64,000 nucleotides of DNA, taken from assembly GCF_024171945.1 (NCBI RefSeq), contig NZ_JAMTCR010000006.1:310001-374000 (forward strand), in the 5' to 3' direction. Below, piece after piece: positions 18,058 to 26,481 of the stretch; the first letter of the stretch is position 1; each line of letters opens with the position of its first letter. Source of the DNA: Actinokineospora globicatena. Its GTDB lineage: Bacteria; Actinomycetota; Actinomycetes; Mycobacteriales; Pseudonocardiaceae. The notes below the pieces were generated by a model, which searched no databases, was not told the DNA's origin, and saw nothing but the letters and a program-made list of their open reading frames with translations. Made by a program: the position numbers and the translations under genes.

Positions 18058-18072
18058 AATCTCGGCTCCTCA

Positions 18073-18107
18073 CCGGCAGGTCCGTCCACTCGGGACGGAC
18101 CTGCCGG
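18073..18107 (-). terminator. Intercistronic hairpin between binding protein and permease
   Basis: CCGGCAGGTCCGTCC (18073-18087), a five-base loop, then its perfect complement (18093-18107): a 15-bp stem without a clear T-tract. Within an operon, such a hairpin usually stabilises the upstream binding-protein message or attenuates read-through into the permease genes. Confidence 0.7.
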
Positions 18108-18119
18108 AGCACGGGCGCG

Positions 18120-19673
18120 TCAGCCGCGCTGGATGAACCGCAGGGTCGGGAACATCATGCCGGTGACCGGCTGCACCTTGATGCCCTTGACGCTGAAGTA
18201 GGTGTTGTCGGCCTGGTACCACACGCTCCACCAGGCCAGGTCGACCAGCTTGGTGTTGAGCTTCTTGAGCAGCTCGGTCTGCGCGGCACCCTCGTCGGCC
18301 TTCTCCACCTCGTCGACCAGGGCCTTGACCTCGGGGAACTTGTCCACCGACGGGTTCGGGTTGTACCACTGCGCGGTGGTGACCTGGTCGCTCAGCGTCG
18401 CCATGTCGTTGCCGCTCATGGCGATCACGGCGAGGAACATCGGGTAGGTCGGGGCGTTCTTCTGGTAGTCCGGCATCGCCATGTCGACCCACTCGACCTT
18501 GATGCCCAGCTCGCCGAAGGTCTGGTTCGCCGCGGGCTGCCAGGCCTGGAAGATCGGCGACATCGGCATCTTGACGCTGAAGCCGTCGGCGTAGCCCGCC
18601 TCGGCCAGCAGCGACTTGGCCTTGGCCATGTCGGTCTTGTACTTGGTGTCCATCGACTTGTCGTAGACGCCGCCGTCGACCGGCCACAGCTGGTTGGTCG
18701 CGGTGCCCGCGCCGTTGCCGACCGCCTGCAGGATGCCCGCGGAGTCGAACGCGTAGCTGATGGCCTGGCGCACCTTCTGCTCACCGAGCGCCTTGACCTG
18801 CGCGCCGGTGCGGTCGGCGAACTGCACGCCGACCCACGAGGACGGCTTGGAGGCGACGTTCCAGCCGTTCTCCTTGGCCTTGGCCAGGTTCGCCGCGTTG
18901 GCGAACTGCATGTTGAGCTGGCCCGACAGCATCGCGTTGAAGCTCGCGGTCTGGTCGGTGATCGGGAACAGCTTCACCGACGGGAACGGGTAGGTCGCGG
19001 TGTCCCAGTGGTCCGCCTTCTTGGTGAAGACGTACTGCGACTGCGGCGCGGAGTTGGCCTTGTCGAAGGTGTACGGGCCGGACCCGACCGGGCCGTTGGC
19101 CAGCGAGCCCGCCGAGATCGCCGCGGGGGAGGCCATCCAGCTGCGGCCGAGGCCCATGAAGTACAGCAGCGAGTCGTCGCGCTTGGTCAGCTTGATCTCG
19201 ATGGTGTCCTCGTCCTTGGCGGTGGCGCCGGAGACGTTGAGGTAGGCCTGGCCGGAGCGCACGCCCTTCTTCAGGTGCTCGATGTTGGCCACCGCGGCGG
19301 CCGCGTCGAACTTCTGGCCGTCCTCGAAGGTGACGCCCGTGCGCAGGTCGGCGGTGAGGGTCAGCCGGTCGGCCGACCACTCCCACTTGGTGGCCAGCGC
19401 GGGCACCGGTTTGCCGCTGTTGTCCAGTGCGACCAGCGGGTCGTAGACGGCGGACATGTACGGGCCGTCGAAGCCGATGTCGGCGACCGCCGGGTCCCAG
19501 GACGTGACGTCGAGGAACACACCGGCCTTGAGCTCGGTGATCTCCTGGCCGCCGCCGCTGGTGCCGCCGGTCGACCCTCCTGCGGTGCCACCCGCGTTGC
19601 CGGTACAACCGGCGAGCGCGGTCGCCGCCGCGACAGCAATAGCGACCAGTGCCGCTGTCCGTGTCCTCGTCAT
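18120..19673 (-). CDS. ABC transporter substrate-binding lipoprotein (SBP_bac_5)
   Basis: 517 residues. It has a lipoprotein signal (MTRTRTAALVAIAVAAATALAG then C; lipobox LAGC near residue 22), a Gly/Ser/Thr linker and an extracellular family 5 solute-binding domain of the DppA/OppA type. It should capture a peptide, peptide-like or other polar organic substrate for the downstream permease/ATPase proteins. Translation starts at ATG 19673 behind AGAAGG. Upstream, at 19795-19803, lies TAGTCTACG, a half-site of the operator shared with two other promoters in the region. Confidence 0.93.
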   Translation of the reverse strand: MTRTRTAALVAIAVAAATALAGCTGNAGGTAGGSTGGTSGGGQEITELKAGVFLDVTSWDPAVADIGFDGPYMSAVYDPLVALDNSGKPVPALATKWEWSADRLTLTADLRTGVTFEDGQKFDAAAAVANIEHLKKGVRSGQAYLNVSGATAKDEDTIEIKLTKRDDSLLYFMGLGRSWMASPAAISAGSLANGPVGSGPYTFDKANSAPQSQYVFTKKADHWDTATYPFPSVKLFPITDQTASFNAMLSGQLNMQFANAANLAKAKENGWNVASKPSSWVGVQFADRTGAQVKALGEQKVRQAISYAFDSAGILQAVGNGAGTATNQLWPVDGGVYDKSMDTKYKTDMAKAKSLLAEAGYADGFSVKMPMSPIFQAWQPAANQTFGELGIKVEWVDMAMPDYQKNAPTYPMFLAVIAMSGNDMATLSDQVTTAQWYNPNPSVDKFPEVKALVDEVEKADEGAAQTELLKKLNTKLVDLAWWSVWYQADNTYFSVKGIKVQPVTGMMFPTLRFIQRG

Positions 19674-19794
19674 GGAGCCTTCTCTCGGGTGGGGGGACTA
19701 GCTCACGGGGGTCCCGCGCCGCTGCCGCGAAGCCGTCCTCGCCTTGCGAAACATGCGGATCAAGAAGTGAGACCTGGCTCACTGTGGTGCGGGA

Positions 19795-19803
19795 TAGTCT
19801 ACG
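19795..19803. promoter_or_regulatory. TAGTCTACG half-operator upstream of the ABC importer
   Basis: TAGTCTACG occurs 122 bp upstream of the binding-protein start. Its complement CGTAGACTA appears at the O-methyltransferase promoter (20937-20958) and the alcohol dehydrogenase promoter (22362-22370). Only one half of the dyad is conserved here. Confidence 0.5.
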
Positions 19804-19903
19804 GTTGTCGGCAAATAAATCAATGGTCTACCGGCGTTGAAATTCTGTGTCTTCCCTGGCGCCCGCCGGTGGACGACTACCCGGCGGGCGCGATAACTCC
19901 TGG

Positions 19904-20881
19904 TCAGACCGCGTCGGCGACCAGTACCCGGGGGCTGCCGGGCAGCGCGATGACCTCGCGCGCGCGCCAGCCGGTCGCCTCGAGCCAGCCGCGCACGACG
20001 GCCTCGGGGTAGACCACTGTTCCGTCGATGACGAAGTACTCGCCCGCGTGCAGCGCGTCGATGGGGCGCTGGCGCGCGTCGTCGTCGAGGAAGAAGTCGA
20101 GCAGCAGCAGGGTGGCGCCGTCGCTCGCGGCCGCCCGGGCGTTGGCCAGGATCGTCTGGTTCTGCTCGGCGGTGAACCGGTGGATGACGTGGTTGACCAT
20201 GACGATGTCGTGGTCACCGCCGGGGGTGGCGGTCTCGGTCGGGGCGGGCTCGACGGTCGCGCGCTCGGCGAAGCCCGCCGCGGCCACCGCGTCGGTCACG
20301 GCCTGCTCGAAGTCCGGCGCGAAGACGAACTTGACCGACAGCTCGGCGTTGGCGCGCAGCGCGCCGAGGGCGAACTCGGGGGAGAGGCCACCCAGGTCGA
20401 GCATCGAGCGGTACGGGGTGAAGTCGAAGCCGCGGGCCAGCATCGCCGCGTGCAGCGCGTTGTAGCGCATGACGCCCGCCATGAAGGTTCCCCAACGGGC
20501 CTCGTCCATCTGCAGCTCGCCGGGCTTGCCGGTGTCGACGGTGGTGTCGAACTGCAGCCAGTGCCCGTAGCTGATGTCGTTGAGGAAGGTCAGGAACGGC
20601 GCCAGGTCGGTGTCACCGGCGCCCGCGAGGTAGGCGGCGGAGTCCTCGGCAAGGGAGTAGGCGCCGTCGGTGCGGTCGAGCAGGCCCTTGGCGTTCATGG
20701 CGTCGGCCAGGATGCGGACCAGCTGCTCGCTCACGCCGGTGCTCGCGGCGAGGTCGGCCACCGAGCGGGGGCCGTCGGCCAGGGCGGTGAACAGTCCGAT
20801 CCGCGAGGCGGCGAACAACTGCTTGGCGCCCATGTAGCCGATCGCGATGTCGACGATGCGGTCAGGGGTGGGTCCGGTCAT
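19904..20881 (-). CDS. O-methyltransferase (two-domain, AdoMet-dependent)
   Basis: 325 residues in the layout of plant-type/actinobacterial O-methyltransferases. A winged-helix dimerisation domain comes first (about 15-85, LFAASRIGLFTALADGPRSVADLAASTG), then a Rossmann methyltransferase domain. Motif I reads LDLGGLSPEFALGAL, a degenerate form of the usual GGGxG. The likely catalytic His lies in HDIVMVNHVIHRF. A GAGGAG ribosome-binding site precedes ATG 20881. The upstream operator 20937-20958 places it under the same control as the ABC importer and the dehydrogenase operon. The substrate is unknown. Confidence 0.85.
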   Translation of the reverse strand: MTGPTPDRIVDIAIGYMGAKQLFAASRIGLFTALADGPRSVADLAASTGVSEQLVRILADAMNAKGLLDRTDGAYSLAEDSAAYLAGAGDTDLAPFLTFLNDISYGHWLQFDTTVDTGKPGELQMDEARWGTFMAGVMRYNALHAAMLARGFDFTPYRSMLDLGGLSPEFALGALRANAELSVKFVFAPDFEQAVTDAVAAAGFAERATVEPAPTETATPGGDHDIVMVNHVIHRFTAEQNQTILANARAAASDGATLLLLDFFLDDDARQRPIDALHAGEYFVIDGTVVYPEAVVRGWLEATGWRAREVIALPGSPRVLVADAV

Positions 20882-20936
20882 GGACGTCTCCTCGGTGGGG
20901 TGGTTGCGACCTCGGTGCGCCGACGGCGAGAGGCGG

Positions 20937-20958
20937 TTAGTCTATGTACGTAGACTAA
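20937..20958. promoter_or_regulatory. Palindromic operator TTAGTCTA-N6-TAGACTAA
   Basis: Perfect 8-bp arms separated by TGTACG, with only one mismatched pair inside the centre. It lies 56 bp upstream of the O-methyltransferase start. It is the best copy of a motif that recurs as half-sites at 19795 and 22362. Its size and symmetry suit a TetR dimer, and the TetR gene at 13862-14446 is the nearest candidate. Confidence 0.75.
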
Positions 20959-21158
20959 AAAGGTAGCCCCGGCAGTCAAGCCCCGGGCGGGGCTGGTGCG
21001 GTAACGAGATGTCAAGCTTGGGTAACGTCCGGGTCACGGGCGGAATATCTCCAGGTGGCGACCGACACCCAGTAGTCGGGCCAGCACGCGAACGCCGGGT
21101 GTCTTGCCTGGCGAATTTCTGCGCTCGTACATTCACAGCTCGACTTCGAGAGGATTTG

Positions 21159-21884
21159 ATGATGACTTCTGCGCGCACCGTCCTGGTCACCGGGGGAGCG
21201 GGCGGCATCGGCCGCGCGATCGCCTCCGCATTCGCCGCGCTCGGCGACGACGTCGTCATCGCCGACGTCGCCGGTGTCGACGAGGCCGCCGCCGACCTCG
21301 GCGTGCGCGGCGTCGCCGTCGACATCACCGACGAGGACTCCATCACCGCGGCGCTCGACCAGGTCGGACCGGTGGACGTGCTGGTCAACAACGCGGGTGT
21401 GCTCACCGTGCACGGCGCGCTGCTGGAGCTGCCCGCCGCCGACATGCTCAAGATCCTGCAGGTGAACGTGCACGGCACCTTCCTGGTCACCCAGCACGTC
21501 GGCCGCCGCATGGTCGCCCGCGGCACCGGCGGCACCGTGGTCAACCTGTCCTCCATCGGCGGCCGCCAGCCCACCCCCGGCATGGGCGGCTATGAGAGCA
21601 GCAAGGCCGCCGTCGACGCCCTGACCAGGTGGGCCGCCATCGAACTGGCCCCGCACGGCATCCGCGTCAACGCCGTCGCCCCCGGCCCGGTCCTCACCCC
21701 CATGCTCGCCATGGGCCTGCCCGAGGGCTCCCCGGCCCGCGAGGCCTGGACCAACCGCATCCCCCTGCGCCAACTGGCCCCCGTGGACCAGGTAGCCGCC
21801 GCCGTCGTCTTCCTCGCCGGCGACTCGGCCACCCACATCACCGGCACCAGTCTCCCCGTGGACGGCGGCCAACTCCTCGTCTAA
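21159..21884 (+). CDS. Short-chain dehydrogenase/reductase (SDR)
   Basis: 241 residues of a classical SDR: NAD(P)-binding TGGAGGIG (about 13-20), NNAG (about 82-85), active-site Ser in NLSSIGG, the YxxxK pair in GYESSK, and a PG motif. An aspartate after the second strand (VVIADVAG) suggests NAD preference. It interconverts an alcohol and a ketone. The start is ATG 21159 or 21162, with AGAGG just upstream; the longer frame back to 21009 lacks a signal. It is transcribed alone and followed by a GC-rich hairpin. Confidence 0.9.
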   Translation: MMTSARTVLVTGGAGGIGRAIASAFAALGDDVVIADVAGVDEAAADLGVRGVAVDITDEDSITAALDQVGPVDVLVNNAGVLTVHGALLELPAADMLKILQVNVHGTFLVTQHVGRRMVARGTGGTVVNLSSIGGRQPTPGMGGYESSKAAVDALTRWAAIELAPHGIRVNAVAPGPVLTPMLAMGLPEGSPAREAWTNRIPLRQLAPVDQVAAAVVFLAGDSATHITGTSLPVDGGQLLV

Positions 21885-21892
21885 CCCTCCCC

Positions 21893-21920
21893 GGGGCCGG
21901 ACCACCCCCGGTCCGGCCCC
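21893..21920 (+). terminator. GC-rich terminator hairpin after the SDR gene
   Basis: GGGGCCGGACC, a 6-base loop, then GGTCCGGCCCC gives a perfect 11-bp stem 9 bp after the SDR stop codon. There is no U-tract, as is common in actinobacteria. Confidence 0.7.
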
Positions 21921-22361
21921 CGCCCACCTCCCCGCCCCACGCCGACCTCGGGCTTCTCGCACATATCCACATCCCCCTCACCCACCCACAGGCGGCGATC
22001 TCACCCGCTCGCCGCCCCCACGCCCCTCGGTAGGCTGTGTATCGGGGGCTGCTCAGCGCGCTTTGATCTTGCGGCCGATATCCCACCCCCGCGACCTGCG
22101 CTTCTTCAGCACCCCCAGCCTCGCGACCTGCGCGTCTCCGCGCCCTGTGGCCCCGCAGCCCGCACCCCTCGGGCCGCCAACTCGCCCAGTCGCACGCCTC
22201 GCGAGCCACGCGCCTCCCCAAGCTCCAAGCCCCCAGGCCGCGAGCCCCCGAGCCACGCCCGTCCCCGGTCTCACCACCCCACCTGCCCGCCCCGTCACCC
22301 GCGCCACCCACCCCCCGCCAAAACCCGCTGTGGCACGGGTCTCGACTTTTTTATCGACAGA

Positions 22362-22371
22362 CGTAGACTAA
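22362..22371. promoter_or_regulatory. CGTAGACTAA operator half-site before the dehydrogenase operon
   Basis: CGTAGACTAA lies 49 bp upstream of the alcohol dehydrogenase start. It matches the right arm of the palindrome at 20937-20958; the left arm (TTTATCGACA) is only weakly conserved. An AT-rich run CTTTTTTATC directly precedes it, so the site probably overlaps the promoter. Confidence 0.6.
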
Positions 22372-22419
22372 CGCCACCCGGGCGGTCGGTTCGCGGCGTT
22401 CGGTACTGGAAGGAGTGCG

Positions 22420-23526
22420 ATGAGCGTCCCCACCTCGACCCGCGCGGCGGTGTTGATCGAGCACGGCAAGCCGCTGCACCTCACCGAGCTGCCGCTGCCA
22501 GCCGAGGTGGCCCCCGGGGCGGCGCTGGTGCGCGTCTCGTGCGCCACGCTCTGCGGCACCGACGTGGAGATCTGGTCCGGGAAGATGAGCTTCCCCGGCA
22601 TGCTGCCCATGGTGCTCGGCCACGAGATGGTCGGCGAGGTCGTCGCCGTCGGGCCCGACACCCGCGACGCGCTCGGCCGCGAGATCGCCGTCGGCGCGCG
22701 GATCGGCTGGTCGGAGTCCACCTGCGGCGAGTGTCACGGCTGCGTGGTGCTGCGCGAGCCGGTCGCCTGCTCGAAGCGCGGCTACGGCTTCCTGCAGCGC
22801 TCCGACGTCCCCCCGTACGCCACCGCGGGCCTGAGCGAGTACGCCTACGTCGTCCCGCGCGCGGCGAAGCTGCTGCTGCCCGACGCGGTGCCCAGCACCT
22901 GGGCCGCGATGGCCGGGTGCGCGGCCAAGACCGTGCTGCGGGCGTTCAGCTACGTCGGTGGACTCACCGGCAAGCGGGTTGTCGTCCAGGGCTCCGGCGC
23001 GCTGGGCATCTTCGCCACCGCCGTCGCGCACATCTCCGGCGCGGCCAAGGTCATCACCGTCGGCGCGCCCGAGTCCCGGCTCAGCCTCGCGGGCGAGTTC
23101 GGCGCGGACGCGGTCGTCGACATCGCGCTGGGCTCCGACGGCATCGTCGAGCGGGTCCGCGAGCTCACCGGCGGCCACGGCGCCGACTTGGTGCTCGACT
23201 TCGCGGGCGCCCCGACCGTGGGCGCCGAGGCGGTGGCGATGGCCGCGCAGCGCGGCCAGGTCGTCATCGTCGGCACCACCGGTCCGGTCTCCGCGCCGCT
23301 GCCGCTGGGCACCGTGATGGGCAAGGAGCTCACCATCTCCGGTTCGCTCAACGGCGACATCGCCGACTACCACCGGGCCATCGAGTTCTTCGGCGCCTTC
23401 GCCGACCGGTTCCCCTGGGACCGGCTCTTCGGCACCCCGGTCGGCCTCTCGGCCGCGTCCGACCGGATCGCCGCGATGCACCGGCTCGACGAGGTCAAGG
23501 CCGTCATCGACCCCCGTCTCCCCTGA
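22420..23526 (+). CDS. Zinc-dependent alcohol dehydrogenase (MDR family)
   Basis: 368 residues. The catalytic zinc ligands are Cys in LCGTD and His-Glu in GHEMVGEV. The structural zinc lobe is CGECHGC plus a later Cys (EPVAC). The Rossmann motif GSGALGIFATAVA follows. This is a medium-chain dehydrogenase that oxidises an alcohol with NAD(P). A GGAAGGAG ribosome-binding site precedes ATG 22420. It leads a five-gene operon (dehydrogenase, aldo/keto reductase, two esterases, exporter) with short or overlapping junctions, controlled by the TAGACTAA site upstream. Confidence 0.92.
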   Translation: MSVPTSTRAAVLIEHGKPLHLTELPLPAEVAPGAALVRVSCATLCGTDVEIWSGKMSFPGMLPMVLGHEMVGEVVAVGPDTRDALGREIAVGARIGWSESTCGECHGCVVLREPVACSKRGYGFLQRSDVPPYATAGLSEYAYVVPRAAKLLLPDAVPSTWAAMAGCAAKTVLRAFSYVGGLTGKRVVVQGSGALGIFATAVAHISGAAKVITVGAPESRLSLAGEFGADAVVDIALGSDGIVERVRELTGGHGADLVLDFAGAPTVGAEAVAMAAQRGQVVIVGTTGPVSAPLPLGTVMGKELTISGSLNGDIADYHRAIEFFGAFADRFPWDRLFGTPVGLSAASDRIAAMHRLDEVKAVIDPRLP

Positions 23527-23543
23527 CCAGTAGGAGTCCCACC

Positions 23544-24497
23544 GTGTCCTCCCTCCCCCGCCGCCGCGTCGGATCGTCCGATGTGGAGGTTTCCGCGCTC
23601 TCGGTCGGTTCCTGGCACACCTACGACCGGATGGACTTCGCCGACGCCGTCGCGATGATCCGCACCGCCGTCGCCGCCGGGGTCAACCTGTTCGACGTCG
23701 GCGTGTACGGCTTCCCCGGCATGCCGCCGGTGTTCACCGACGTCATCTGGAGCGCGATCATGCGCGCCTCCGGCATCCCGCGCGAGGAGTACCTCGTCTC
23801 GGCCAAGCTGTGGCTCGAAGGTTTCGGCGACGAGGGTTTCCGCCCCCAGCTGGAGAACGCCTTCCTGCGCGGCGGTTTCGACGTCGCGGACCTGGTCATC
23901 CTCGGCGACATCCGGCGTGACGACATCGCGCTGGAGGACCTCGTCGAGGACCTCGCCGCGCTCACCAAGGCCGGGCTGATCCGCGCCTGGGGCGTGAACA
24001 ACTGGTCGGCGACCAACATCCGCCGCCTGCAGGAGATCGCCGCCGAGCGCGGGGTCGCCGGGCCGCAGATCGCCCAGCTGAAGTACAGCATCGGCCGCCG
24101 GTCCATTCCGGACGGTGAGCCGTTCGCCGCGCTGTTCGCCGAGGGCTTCAGCATGCAGGCCTCCGACGTGCTGGAGGGCGGTCTGCTCGCCGGTTCGACC
24201 ACCGGCCGCGAGATCGGCCGCGATCCCGGTGGTGTGCAGGGGAAGATCCGCGAGAACGCCGCCGCGGTGGCCGAGGTCGCCGCCAAGCTGGGCACCAGCG
24301 CCGCCCGCCTCGCCGTCGCCTTCACCCTCACCCACCCGGCCAACGTCACCACGCTCTTCGGTGCCACCAAGCAGTCCCAGCTGGCGGACAACCTCGCCGC
24401 CGTCGACCTGGTCGAGCAGGTCGGCGCCGAGGAGCTGCGCGCCCTGGTCGAGCCGTTCTGGGTCGACCGCGGCGTCGTCGACCCCGAGGGTCCGTGA
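23544..24497 (+). CDS. Aldo/keto reductase
   Basis: 317 residues with the TIM-barrel fold of the aldo/keto reductase family: NLFDVGVYG (usually D-x-x-x-x-Y), a Lys in SAKLWLEGF, WGVNNWSATNI and the cofactor-binding LFGATKQSQLADN. The catalytic Asp-Tyr region is somewhat divergent (FDVGVYGFPG). The GTG at 23544 has TAGGAG 7 bp upstream and fixes the start; the long frame back to 22539 is a shadow of the dehydrogenase. The stop overlaps a possible start of the next gene by 4 bp. It probably reduces or oxidises a carbonyl generated by the dehydrogenase. Confidence 0.88.
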   Translation: MSSLPRRRVGSSDVEVSALSVGSWHTYDRMDFADAVAMIRTAVAAGVNLFDVGVYGFPGMPPVFTDVIWSAIMRASGIPREEYLVSAKLWLEGFGDEGFRPQLENAFLRGGFDVADLVILGDIRRDDIALEDLVEDLAALTKAGLIRAWGVNNWSATNIRRLQEIAAERGVAGPQIAQLKYSIGRRSIPDGEPFAALFAEGFSMQASDVLEGGLLAGSTTGREIGRDPGGVQGKIRENAAAVAEVAAKLGTSAARLAVAFTLTHPANVTTLFGATKQSQLADNLAAVDLVEQVGAEELRALVEPFWVDRGVVDPEGP

Positions 24498-24526
24498 CCA
24501 CCCCCACCGCCAGCGAGGAGCCTGTC

Positions 24527-25501
24527 GTGACCACCACCCCCGTCCCGTTCGACCCCGACATCGAGCCCGCGCTCGCCCAGATCGTGCTCCCGGACGCCCC
24601 GCCGTTCACCCCGGAGACCATCCCGGCCATGCGCGCGGGCATGGCGGCCATGTTCCCGCCCGCCGCGGAAGCGGTCGGGGACGCGCCGGTCGACGTCGTC
24701 GAGCGGCTCATCCCCGGCCCGGACGGCGCGCCGGACCTGGAGATCACGATCATCTCCCCGCGCGGGCTGACCGCGCCGGTCCCCGGTCTGTACAACATCC
24801 ACGGCGGCGGCATGATGGTCGGCCACCGCAACATGGACGTCGGCAGGCTCCTCGCGCTCGTGCTGGAACTGGGCGTCGTCGCCGTCAACGTCGAGTACCG
24901 GCTCGCGCCGGAGCACCCGCACCCAGCTCCGGTCGAGGACTGCTACGCCGGTCTGGTGTGGATGGTCGACAACGCGGCCGAGCTCAACGTCGACCCCGCC
25001 CGGATCGTCGTCATGGGCGGTAGCGCGGGTGGTGGCCTGTCGGCCGGTGTCGCGCTGCTGGCCCGCGACCGGGGCGGCCCCGCGCTCGCCGGTCAGCTGC
25101 TGCTGTGCCCGATGATCGACGACACCAACACCACCGTCGCCAGCCAGCAGTACAGCGGTATCGGCACGTGGACCCGTGAGTCCAATTTGGCCGGTTGGCG
25201 ATCGCTGCTCGGCGACGCTGTCGGCACGGACGACGTTTCCCCCTACGCCGCACCGACTCGCGCCACGGACCTGTCCAACCTGCCGCCCGCGTTCATCGAG
25301 GTCGGCAGTGCGGAGCCGTTCCGCGACGAGGACACCCAGTACGCGCTGCGCATCTGGGAGACCGGGGGACAGGCCGAGCTGCACGTGTGGAGCGGCGCGT
25401 TCCACGGGTTCGACATGTACGTGCCGGACTGGCCGGTCAGCAAGGTCGCCCTGGAAACCCGGAACTCCTGGTTCCGCCGGGTCCTGGGGCTGGGCGCGTG
25501 A
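24527..25501 (+). CDS. HSL-family esterase, first of a tandem pair
   Basis: About 324 residues. It shows the hormone-sensitive-lipase oxyanion motif HGGGMM, a nucleophile GGSAGGG (GxSxG), and an acid/His pair in SAEPFRDED and GAFHGFD. It is a carboxylesterase for short-chain or alicyclic esters. GTG 24527 with GAGGAG 6 bp upstream is preferred to GTG 24494 (which overlaps the reductase stop), because the protein then starts like its paralogue (TPVPFDPDIEPAL against QPVPYDPELEPGL). It is strongly similar along its length to the next gene, so the pair arose by duplication. Confidence 0.88.
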   Translation: MTTTPVPFDPDIEPALAQIVLPDAPPFTPETIPAMRAGMAAMFPPAAEAVGDAPVDVVERLIPGPDGAPDLEITIISPRGLTAPVPGLYNIHGGGMMVGHRNMDVGRLLALVLELGVVAVNVEYRLAPEHPHPAPVEDCYAGLVWMVDNAAELNVDPARIVVMGGSAGGGLSAGVALLARDRGGPALAGQLLLCPMIDDTNTTVASQQYSGIGTWTRESNLAGWRSLLGDAVGTDDVSPYAAPTRATDLSNLPPAFIEVGSAEPFRDEDTQYALRIWETGGQAELHVWSGAFHGFDMYVPDWPVSKVALETRNSWFRRVLGLGA

Positions 25502-26481
25502 CCGCCGAGCAGTACCAGCCGGTCCCGTACGACCCCGAGCTGGAGCCGGGTCTCGCGGCGTTCCTGGAGCTGGTCGAGCAGATCCCGCTGCGCGCGGACA
25601 CGATCCTGGTCAACCGCGACCACTTCGCCACCATCCTGCCGCCGGTCGAGATCATGGTCGGCGACCAGCCGGTGGAGCTGGAGGAGCGCACGGTGCCCGG
25701 TCCGGCTGGTGCGCCGGACATCCAGCTGACCATCGTCCGCCCCCGCGGCGGGGTCTCCAACGCGCCCGCGATCTACAGCATCCACGGCGGCGGCATGGTC
25801 CTGGGCAACCGGACCTTCGGCATCGACGGCCTGATCGCGGACGTGCTGCTCTTCGGCGCGGTCGGGGTGTCGGTGGAGTACCGCCTGGCACCGGAACACC
25901 CGGCCCCGGCAGCGGTTGAGGACTGCTATGCCGGTCTGGTGTGGTTGGCGGAGAACGCGGACGAGCTTGGTGTCGATCCACAGAGGATCGTTGTGACCGG
26001 CGCGAGCGCGGGCGGTGGTTTGTCGGCTGGTGTCGCGTTGCTGGCCCGCGACCGGGGCGGTCCGCACATCGCCGGGCAGGGTCTGCTGTGCCCTATGCTG
26101 GATGACCGCAACACCAACGTTTCCACCCGCCAGTACGACGGGCGCGGGGCGTGGGACCGCAACAACAACGACACCGCGTGGGACGCCATCCTCGGCGACA
26201 AGCGGTTCACCGACGAGGCGTCCCCGTACCAGGTCCCGACCCGGATGAAGGACCTGTCCAACCTGCCCCCCGCGTTCATCGACGTCGGCGCCGCGGAGAT
26301 CTTCCGCGACGAGGCGACCGACTACGCGCTGCGGATCTGGGCCACCGGGGGACAGGCCGAGCTGCACGTGTGGGCGGGCGGGTACCACGGCTTCTCCGGG
26401 TTCTCCCCGGACGCCGAGGTCTCCCGCGCCGCGGTCGCCGCCAGGTTGTCCTGGCTGCGGCGGATCCTGCGGGCGCCGTGA
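25498..26481 (+). CDS. HSL-family esterase, second of a tandem pair
   Basis: 327 residues and a clear paralogue of the upstream esterase: HGGGMVLGN oxyanion hole, nucleophile in TGASAGGGLSAG, AAEIFRDEA acid and GGYHGFSGF histidine. Both share the segments VEYRLAPEHP, VEDCYAGLVW and DLSNLPPAFI. Start GTG 25498 overlaps the previous stop as GTGA. Retention of two coupled, diverged copies suggests different ester bonds in one substrate or a heteromeric enzyme (inference). Confidence 0.9.
   Translation: MTAEQYQPVPYDPELEPGLAAFLELVEQIPLRADTILVNRDHFATILPPVEIMVGDQPVELEERTVPGPAGAPDIQLTIVRPRGGVSNAPAIYSIHGGGMVLGNRTFGIDGLIADVLLFGAVGVSVEYRLAPEHPAPAAVEDCYAGLVWLAENADELGVDPQRIVVTGASAGGGLSAGVALLARDRGGPHIAGQGLLCPMLDDRNTNVSTRQYDGRGAWDRNNNDTAWDAILGDKRFTDEASPYQVPTRMKDLSNLPPAFIDVGAAEIFRDEATDYALRIWATGGQAELHVWAGGYHGFSGFSPDAEVSRAAVAARLSWLRRILRAP

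Larger units (their letters stand above)
21885..22419. other. Intergenic region with terminator and operator
   Basis: No gene is supported in this 535-bp stretch. It begins with a terminator hairpin (21893-21920), continues as a long C-rich tract with many CCC runs on this strand, and ends with the dehydrogenase promoter, which includes the CGTAGACTAA site. Open frames here reflect the base skew only. Confidence 0.5.
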
